40,914 nt of DNA from Actinomycetes bacterium. Its GTDB lineage: Bacteria; Actinomycetota; Acidimicrobiia; Spongiisociales; SHLN01. Where the stretch lies: NCBI GenBank assembly GCA_024638625.1, contig JAHEJY010000010.1, positions 1 to 40,914 of the forward strand. Direction: 5' to 3'. The notes below the pieces were generated by a model. That model saw nothing but the letters and a program-made list of their open reading frames with translations, was not told the origin of the DNA and did no database searches. Made by a program: the position numbers and the translations under genes. Shown in pieces: positions 35,999 through 40,914 of this stretch (position 1 is the first letter of the stretch; each line of letters starts with the position of its first letter).

Positions 35999-36472
35999 GT
36001 GAACAGCTATAACGAGGCCGTGGGACAACGGCTGCGTTCGATCCGAAAACAGCGGGGGCTGTCACTTCATGAATGCCAGGAAGTATCGGATGGCGAGTTC
36101 AAGGCTTCTGTGCTGGGCGCCTATGAGCGAGGCGAGCGCGCCCTGTCGCTACCCCGATTGGCGCGCCTAGCGACATTCTTCGGGGTTCCGGCCGGGCATC
36201 TGCTCCCGCCAGAGAAAGATAGTTCGGGTCGCGCCATAGACGTCATGCCGAGCGGCGGCGTTTCCATCGACCTCAACAAAGTCGATGTATTGGAAGCCGA
36301 GGAATCGAATCTGATGGAGGAGTTCTTGCGCGCCGTGCAGATGATGCGCCAGGACTTCAACGGCAAGGTGTTGACGATACGTCGCGACGATCTACGCTTG
36401 CTGGCTCTCCTGCTACATAAGACCGAGGAATCCTTCTCCAAAGAGCTGGACGAACTCGGTGTGATCAGCTGA
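35999..36472 (+). CDS. bldD: BldD-like transcriptional regulator with c-di-GMP-binding signature
   Basis: 157 residues from GTG 35999 with gagagg upstream; an in-frame TTG at 35948 would add 17 unconserved residues and is rejected. The N-terminal helix-turn-helix (VGQRLRSIRKQRGLSLHECQ, then LGAYERGERALSLPRLARLA) closely resembles Streptomyces BldD. The C-terminal half keeps the c-di-GMP motif RxD-x8-RxxD as Arg117-Gln-Asp119 and Arg128-Arg-Asp-Asp131 in MRQDFNGKVLTIRRDDLR. In Streptomyces, tetrameric c-di-GMP joins two BldD C-domains and licenses repression of sporulation genes. Targets here are unknown. It lies between rsmE and phoH on the same strand. Confidence 0.88.
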   Translation: MNSYNEAVGQRLRSIRKQRGLSLHECQEVSDGEFKASVLGAYERGERALSLPRLARLATFFGVPAGHLLPPEKDSSGRAIDVMPSGGVSIDLNKVDVLEAEESNLMEEFLRAVQMMRQDFNGKVLTIRRDDLRLLALLLHKTEESFSKELDELGVIS

Positions 36473-36505
36473 GCCTGATCAGCTGGTATTCGCCGACAAC
36501 GGCGG

Positions 36506-36519
36506 GGTAACTAGTTACC
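36506..36519. promoter_or_regulatory. 14-bp perfect palindrome in the bldD-phoH gap
   Basis: ggtaactagttacc is its own reverse complement and lies 34 bases after the bldD-like stop. It contains TAAC and GTTA half-sites, as in the BldD consensus TNAC-N5-GTNA, but separated by 2 rather than 5 bases. It may be an operator for some regulator. Confidence 0.4.
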
Positions 36520-36582
36520 ATAAAACCGCTGCAACCAGGCCATTTCACGTCCTCCCGACCCCTTCCGTAGTCTCTCCACTGC

Positions 36583-36613
36583 TTGATGTGTCGGCACGCG
36601 CTGCCGATATACT
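36583..36613 (+). promoter_or_regulatory. Candidate promoter of the phoH-pgpH-ybeY-era operon
   Basis: TTGATG (36583-36588) and TATACT (36608-36613) are 19 bases apart. A 6-bp inverted repeat (tcggca/tgccga, 36591-36607) fills the spacer and could be an operator. ggtgg at 36633-36637 serves as the phoH Shine-Dalgarno. Confidence 0.6.
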
Positions 36614-36641
36614 CCTCGGAACGTTTTCGTAACGGTGGTTT

Positions 36642-37610
36642 ATGTCTTCTTCTCCTACAACCGAACGGTCACTTCGCGTGTCCGATAGCGGCGCCATGTT
36701 GACGCTGCTGGGCGATCGCGACGCCAACCTGCGCGCGGTTGAACAGGCATTCCCCGATGTCCGATTCATTGCCCGTGGCGATGAGATCAAGGTTTCGGGA
36801 CCTCCCCGAGAGGTCAATTCGGCGCACGACGTCGTATCCGAGCTGCTCGAGCTGGTCGATCGCCACAATACGCTCGCACTCGATCAGGTAGGTCGCGTGG
36901 TGGACATGGTCAAAGGGGGAGTGCCGAGCCCATCTGGCGTCTTGTCTTCGGGTATCGGCGTAGGCCGGGGACGTCTGATAAGGGCCAAAACCCAGGGGCA
37001 GAAGATCTATCTGGATGCCATCGGCGAGAATGTCGTGGTTTTCAGCGTCGGCCCGGCAGGGACAGGAAAGACATACCTCGCCATGGCGGCAGCCGTGCAC
37101 GCATTGACCACCGGGGCGGTTACTCGTATCGTCCTGACCCGACCGGCTGTGGAAGCGGGCGAAAGCCTTGGCTTTTTGCCAGGGGACCTCGTCGCCAAGG
37201 TCGACCCGTATCTGCGACCGCTATACGACGCTCTATACGATATGCTCGGCCCCGAAGACACGCATGCGATGCTGGAACGGGGCACGATTGAAATCGCACC
37301 GCTGGCGTACATGAGGGGGAGGACATTGTCAGACGCGTTTGTCATACTCGACGAAGCGCAGAACACCTCGCCGGCCCAGATGAAGATGTTTCTCACACGG
37401 CTCGGTTTCAATTCGAAAATGGTGATCACCGGCGACATCACTCAGATCGACCTGCCGGTCGGTCGAGGATCGGGTCTGCGACATGCCCGCAAGGTGCTTC
37501 GTGGTGTGCCCGGCATCGTGTTTACCGAGCTCGATTCGCGCGACGTCGTGCGCAACAAGATCGTATCGGCGATGGTCGATGCCTATGGCAAGCATGAGGA
37601 GAATTCCTGA
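36642..37610 (+). CDS. phoH: PhoH-like ATPase (YbeZ family)
   Basis: 322 residues. The N-terminal KH-like part (LTLLGDRDANLRAVEQAF) precedes the PhoH ATPase domain with Walker A GPAGTGKT at about residue 137, RPAVEAGESLGFLPGDLVAK, and Walker B with AFVILDEAQNTSPAQMKMFL then MVITGDITQIDLP. PhoH/YbeZ proteins act with YbeY in RNA processing. The overlap with the 7TM-HD gene (one base) and ybeY two genes on is the conserved order. Confidence 0.96.
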   Translation: MSSSPTTERSLRVSDSGAMLTLLGDRDANLRAVEQAFPDVRFIARGDEIKVSGPPREVNSAHDVVSELLELVDRHNTLALDQVGRVVDMVKGGVPSPSGVLSSGIGVGRGRLIRAKTQGQKIYLDAIGENVVVFSVGPAGTGKTYLAMAAAVHALTTGAVTRIVLTRPAVEAGESLGFLPGDLVAKVDPYLRPLYDALYDMLGPEDTHAMLERGTIEIAPLAYMRGRTLSDAFVILDEAQNTSPAQMKMFLTRLGFNSKMVITGDITQIDLPVGRGSGLRHARKVLRGVPGIVFTELDSRDVVRNKIVSAMVDAYGKHEENS

Positions 37611-39886
37611 TGCGCCGATCTTCGAGCCTGCAACGCGTCTTGTATTTGCTGCTGTCTGCGGCCGTTGCCTCGCTGGTGCTCATCACCGGCGTCCAGGTGT
37701 CCGCAACGCAACCGGCTGAAGGGTCTATCGCTGACAAGGACTACCGGGCAGATCAGTTCATTGAAGTCGACGACGACTTTCTCACCAATGCTTTGCGTGA
37801 CCAGGCCGAGCGCGGTATTGACGCCGAGTACGTGCGGGACCGTAATGTCGAACGCGAAGTGCAGGCCGAGGTCAGAAGTTTTCTCGAAGCCGTCTCGTAC
37901 GCAGAGTTTTACGATCAGTTCGTTCCCACCACTTCGACCACCACGACCACCACTACCACGACCACAACGACGACGCTGGCTCCCGATGAGGGCGGGGTGG
38001 TTGTTCCTCCCAGCACGGCTCCGGCTCCCACCACCACCGAAGCGGCTACCACGACGACGACCACCCTGGCCCCGCCTTCGGCAGAGGAGCGTTCCGCCGA
38101 GATCGAGCGCGAATTCGCCCAGATCGACGAAGACGTCAGAAATCTCTTCATTCAGATCGGACTAGAGGATTTCGATCGAATCGCGAACCGGGAAACGCCG
38201 CTGTTTCCCGTGGTGGAAACGGCTGCTCGCAGTCTGGTAGTGGCCGTCTATGACGAACAGGACGGCATTCGCTCCGCCCAGCTCAACAACGTCAAGAACG
38301 ACCTGATCAACAATCCCCGGGTGTTGCCCGAACTTCCGGCTTCCCTGGAGAACACGCTCGAGGTGGAGGCCGCGGTTTCCAAGCTCGTCGCACGCTCACT
38401 GCAGGCCTCCGAGTTCGAGGATGTGGCCGCCACCAACGAACGCATTGAAGAAGCACGCGCAGCCGTACCGCAGCAAATCGCCACCTTTCAACAGGGCGAA
38501 ACGATCGTGCTGGCAGGTGAATTGATCGGGCCGATAGAGGCCGAAGCCATCGCAGACGTCCTCTCACGCCAATCCCAGGCACCCGAAGACTTCGCCATTG
38601 CCGGAGTGCTGTTTGCGACCGTCGCCCTCTGTGCGCTCTATCTGCGCCGTAACCGCCCGGGGCTTTGGAGTGAACCCAAAAAAGTGGCACTCTTCGGAAT
38701 CCTGGTTGTTCTCGCCGCATTGGTCTCGCTGAGCGTGGGAACGTTCGACGACCCCGACACGGCCATCGCATTCGTATTTCCGGGCGTTGCCTTTGGCTTT
38801 CTGGCCGGACTGCTGTTTGACACTCGACTGGCGCTGCTGATGGCACTCCCCGTCGCGGTCACCATGGGTATCACCACCGGGAGCCTGCCCGTGACGCTCT
38901 ATGCGGCCGCCTCCGTGATCGCTCCGTTGCCATTCATCTCCGACGTGAGCAGCCAGCGGTCGCTACGTTCAGCTGTTGCGTACACCTCGGTGACGATGAT
39001 TCCGGTGGCGGCCGCGTTGGCATTCCTGTTCATCGACAATGAGCTCGTCGGCCAGGCAGCCGTGTTTGCGATGCTGGGCGGTGTGCTGGGAGGCATTGTC
39101 GGTCTTGGTGTTCTGCCCTTCTTCGGAAACCTGTTCGGCATCACCACCATGCTGACATTGTTGGATCTCACCGACCGCAACCACCCGGCCCTGCGCTTGC
39201 TCGAGGAAAAGGCTCCCGGCACGTTCAACCATTCGATCCTGGTCGGAACGCTTGCCTCACGAGCAGCCCGTGCCATCGGCGCAAAGCCACTGCTGGCCGA
39301 AGCCCTGGCGTACTACCACGACCTCGGAAAGACCGAACATCCCAACCTCTTCATCGAAAACCAGTTCGGTGCCTCCAACCCGCATCGCTGGCTGCCGCCT
39401 GAAGAATCGGCTGCACATATTCGTGCTCATGTGACAGACGGGGTCGCCCTCGCTCGCGAGTACCGGCTGCCCCCTGAGATCATCGAAGGGATCCGCCAAC
39501 ACCACGGAACCAGCCTCATGCGGTACTTCTATCACAAGGCTGTTCAGGAACAAGGTACCGACGTCGTATCAACGGACTACCGGCACGTAGGCCGTAAGCC
39601 TATCGCCAAAGAAATGGCCATCCTGATGATGTGTGACTCCGTCGAGGCTGCCGCAAGGGCGATGGCCTATCAGGATTCACCGACGGCTGATGGCCTGCGC
39701 AAGATCGTCGAAGACGTCGTCAATGAAAAGCTGGAGGACGGTCAGTTCGACGACTCGGACCTCACGTTTGGCGAGTTGAGTCGTGTCAAGGATGCCCTCC
39801 TGGAAGCCCTGATATCGCATTACCACCACCGCATCACCTATCCGAATTTCCCGGGAACCGATACCGTGGATGCCGAAGAGCTTTGA
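37610..39886 (+). CDS. pgpH: 7TM-HD family membrane phosphodiesterase (PgpH-type, presumed c-di-AMP hydrolase)
   Basis: 758 residues. One N-terminal membrane segment (about residues 10-30) is followed by an extracytoplasmic domain to about residue 325, then seven hydrophobic segments to about 515, then a cytoplasmic HD domain. The HD motif residues are in FNHSILVGTLASRA (near 538) and AYYHDLGKTEH (near 568), with later metal-binding histidines (HVTDGVALA, GIRQHHGTS). PgpH proteins hydrolyse c-di-AMP. The extracytoplasmic domain contains Thr-rich linkers: 13 consecutive threonines at residues 110-122 and a second tract near 141-154. It is between phoH and ybeY, overlapping them by 1 and 4 bases. 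Confidence 0.93.
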   Translation: MRRSSSLQRVLYLLLSAAVASLVLITGVQVSATQPAEGSIADKDYRADQFIEVDDDFLTNALRDQAERGIDAEYVRDRNVEREVQAEVRSFLEAVSYAEFYDQFVPTTSTTTTTTTTTTTTTLAPDEGGVVVPPSTAPAPTTTEAATTTTTTLAPPSAEERSAEIEREFAQIDEDVRNLFIQIGLEDFDRIANRETPLFPVVETAARSLVVAVYDEQDGIRSAQLNNVKNDLINNPRVLPELPASLENTLEVEAAVSKLVARSLQASEFEDVAATNERIEEARAAVPQQIATFQQGETIVLAGELIGPIEAEAIADVLSRQSQAPEDFAIAGVLFATVALCALYLRRNRPGLWSEPKKVALFGILVVLAALVSLSVGTFDDPDTAIAFVFPGVAFGFLAGLLFDTRLALLMALPVAVTMGITTGSLPVTLYAAASVIAPLPFISDVSSQRSLRSAVAYTSVTMIPVAAALAFLFIDNELVGQAAVFAMLGGVLGGIVGLGVLPFFGNLFGITTMLTLLDLTDRNHPALRLLEEKAPGTFNHSILVGTLASRAARAIGAKPLLAEALAYYHDLGKTEHPNLFIENQFGASNPHRWLPPEESAAHIRAHVTDGVALAREYRLPPEIIEGIRQHHGTSLMRYFYHKAVQEQGTDVVSTDYRHVGRKPIAKEMAILMMCDSVEAAARAMAYQDSPTADGLRKIVEDVVNEKLEDGQFDDSDLTFGELSRVKDALLEALISHYHHRITYPNFPGTDTVDAEEL
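37928..37978 (+). repeat. Poly-threonine codon tract in pgpH
   Basis: A run of ACN codons encodes Thr107-Thr108-Ser109 and then thirteen threonines (110-122). Codons are mixed acc, acg, act and aca, so the amino-acid run is kept without a pure DNA repeat. A second Thr-rich stretch lies near 38026-38073. Confidence 0.9.
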
Positions 39887-40347
39887 ACGTCTTCGTCTCG
39901 GACGAGCAAGACATCGAGGTCAACGGCGCGGCTCTGGTCGCCATGGCAGAGCGGGTACTGGTCGCCGAAGAGCTGCCGGATGACACGCAAATGTCGATCA
40001 TTCTCGTCGATGAAGTCGCCAGCGAGCAATACAACCAGCGGTTCATGAACCGGGACGGACCCACCGACGTCCTCGCTTTTCCCATCGAAGAACGCAATCC
40101 CGGCATGGTGTCGGCACGACCACCCAATTCACCGCCCATCAATCTCGGAGACATCTTCATCTGCCCGACTGTGGTCATCAAGCAGGCGCGAGAGCTGGGT
40201 GTCACGCTTGGAACGGAGTTGGCCCTCATCGTCACGCATGGGATTCTCCACCTTTTGGGCTGGCACCACGATGATGAGGCCGGGGCGGCGGCCATGGCTG
40301 ATCGCGAACGCGAGCTGCTCGAGAGCGCCGGGTTCGACCGCGTGTGA
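39883..40347 (+). CDS. ybeY: Endoribonuclease YbeY
   Basis: 154 residues from a TTG overlapping the pgpH stop (TTGA), starting MNVFVSDEQDIEV. The UPF0054 zinc motif is HGILHLLGWHH, with His119, His123 and His129 as ligands; NRDGPTDVLAFPIEE and LGDIFIC are also conserved. YbeY matures the 16S 3' end and takes part in ribosome quality control. It is followed by era with a 4-base overlap. Confidence 0.95.
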   Translation: MNVFVSDEQDIEVNGAALVAMAERVLVAEELPDDTQMSIILVDEVASEQYNQRFMNRDGPTDVLAFPIEERNPGMVSARPPNSPPINLGDIFICPTVVIKQARELGVTLGTELALIVTHGILHLLGWHHDDEAGAAAMADRERELLESAGFDRV

Positions 40348-40914
40348 CTTCGCCCGGCCTCGATTCATCTGGCCGAACGGGCGGCCCGTATCGATCGGGG
40401 ATAGTGCCGGTCGTCGGGAGGCCGAATGTAGGTAAATCGACCATCGTGAACGCTCTCGTCGGCGAGAAAGTGACGATCACAGCCCCCCGGCCTCAAACCA
40501 CGCGCAACACGATCCGCGGGGTGGCGCACCGGCCGGACGGCCAGATCGTCCTGGTCGACACGCCCGGTCTCCACAAACCGAGAAACCAGTTGGGCGAACG
40601 CCTCAACCGGCTTGTCGAAGAAAGCCTGCCCGATAGCGACTGCGTGGTTTTCGTCGTCGACGCGACGGGGGCGGTGGGCCCGGGCGATCGAGCCGTAGCC
40701 GATCGGGTGACGGGAGCGACGGTGATCGCCGTCGTCAACAAGATCGATCTTGCCAAGCCGCATGACATCGCCGCGCGCCTGGCAGACCTGGCCATATACG
40801 ACTTTGACGCCTATGTCCCGGTGAGTGCCCGCACGGGTGAGGGCATCGACACGCTCGCGTCCGAGATCATGCGACGGCTGCCGGAAGGCCCGGCATTCTT
40901 TCCGCCGAATATGC
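40344..40914 (+). CDS. era: GTPase Era (partial, 3' end beyond the window)
   Basis: 190 codons are present from GTG 40344, which overlaps the ybeY TGA; the frame runs off the window end. G1 is GRPNVGKST (residues 25-33), G3 is LVDTPGLHKP, G4 is NKIDL and G5 is VPVSARTGEG. About 18 Gly/Ser-rich residues precede the usual Era start. The C-terminal KH domain that binds the 16S 3' end is not in the window. The ybeY-era order fits joint 16S maturation. Confidence 0.95.
   Translation, partial: MTSPGLDSSGRTGGPYRSGIVPVVGRPNVGKSTIVNALVGEKVTITAPRPQTTRNTIRGVAHRPDGQIVLVDTPGLHKPRNQLGERLNRLVEESLPDSDCVVFVVDATGAVGPGDRAVADRVTGATVIAVVNKIDLAKPHDIAARLADLAIYDFDAYVPVSARTGEGIDTLASEIMRRLPEGPAFFPPNM

Noticed and set aside
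37928-37978. Thr codon run as a frameshift or assembly artefact
   Set aside because: The frame continues through a complete 7TM-HD protein, and codons in the run are mixed, not a simple polymerase-slippage repeat.

Overview
The window is a gene-dense, GC-rich chromosomal segment with frequent GTG and some TTG starts, 1-14 base gene overlaps and no stretch over 300 bases without a gene. It looks like an actinomycete-lineage bacterium (Actinomycetota). Supporting signs are a BldD-type regulator, a short adenylate kinase lacking the long LID insert, zinc-type S14, L36 and L24, promoters placed so close to start codons that leaderless mRNAs are likely, and a poly-threonine linker in an extracytoplasmic domain of a kind I associate with Acidimicrobiia-like genomes. 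The class-level placement is inference only. I see no phage, IS, tRNA, rRNA or CRISPR, and base and codon use look uniform.

Region 1 (1-19263, all + strand) is the translation core. It runs from the tail of tuf through the S10, spc and alpha operons: rpsJ to rplO, secY, adk, map, then infA, rpmJ, rpsM, rpsK, rpsD, rpoA, rplQ. A small Yip1-like membrane protein gene and truA follow, then rplM-rpsI-glmM. Visible promoters lie before infA and rplM. Three ribosomal proteins carry long low-complexity tails: the L4 C-terminus, the S3 C-terminus (with a 13-unit, 9-bp minisatellite) and the S11 N-terminus.

Region 2 (19314-23232, - strand) holds katG and an overlapping pair: a class IV aminotransferase-like protein and a sulfotransferase-like P-loop protein. 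The aminotransferase-like protein appears to have Asn at the Schiff-base lysine position and Thr at the PLP-pyridine glutamate position. This pair is the best candidate here for an undescribed biochemical system.

Region 3 (23407-29179, +) is a complete branched-chain amino acid type ABC importer: lipoprotein receptor, LivH, an N-terminally extended LivM, LivG and LivF. A perfect 17-bp hairpin separates the receptor gene from the permease genes. Downstream, three near-identical ~65-bp hairpin-bearing repeats separate livF from the convergent rpsT-greA pair (-).

Region 4 (30195-40914, +) runs lepA-hemW, then hrcA-dnaJ-rsmE, then a bldD-like regulator with an intact c-di-GMP-binding signature, then phoH, a 7TM-HD (PgpH-type, presumed c-di-AMP phosphodiesterase) protein, ybeY and the first two thirds of era. 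A variant CIRCE operator sits directly over the presumed hrcA promoter. The cluster joins protein-folding stress control, rRNA modification and maturation (rsmE, ybeY, era) and two cyclic-dinucleotide proteins.
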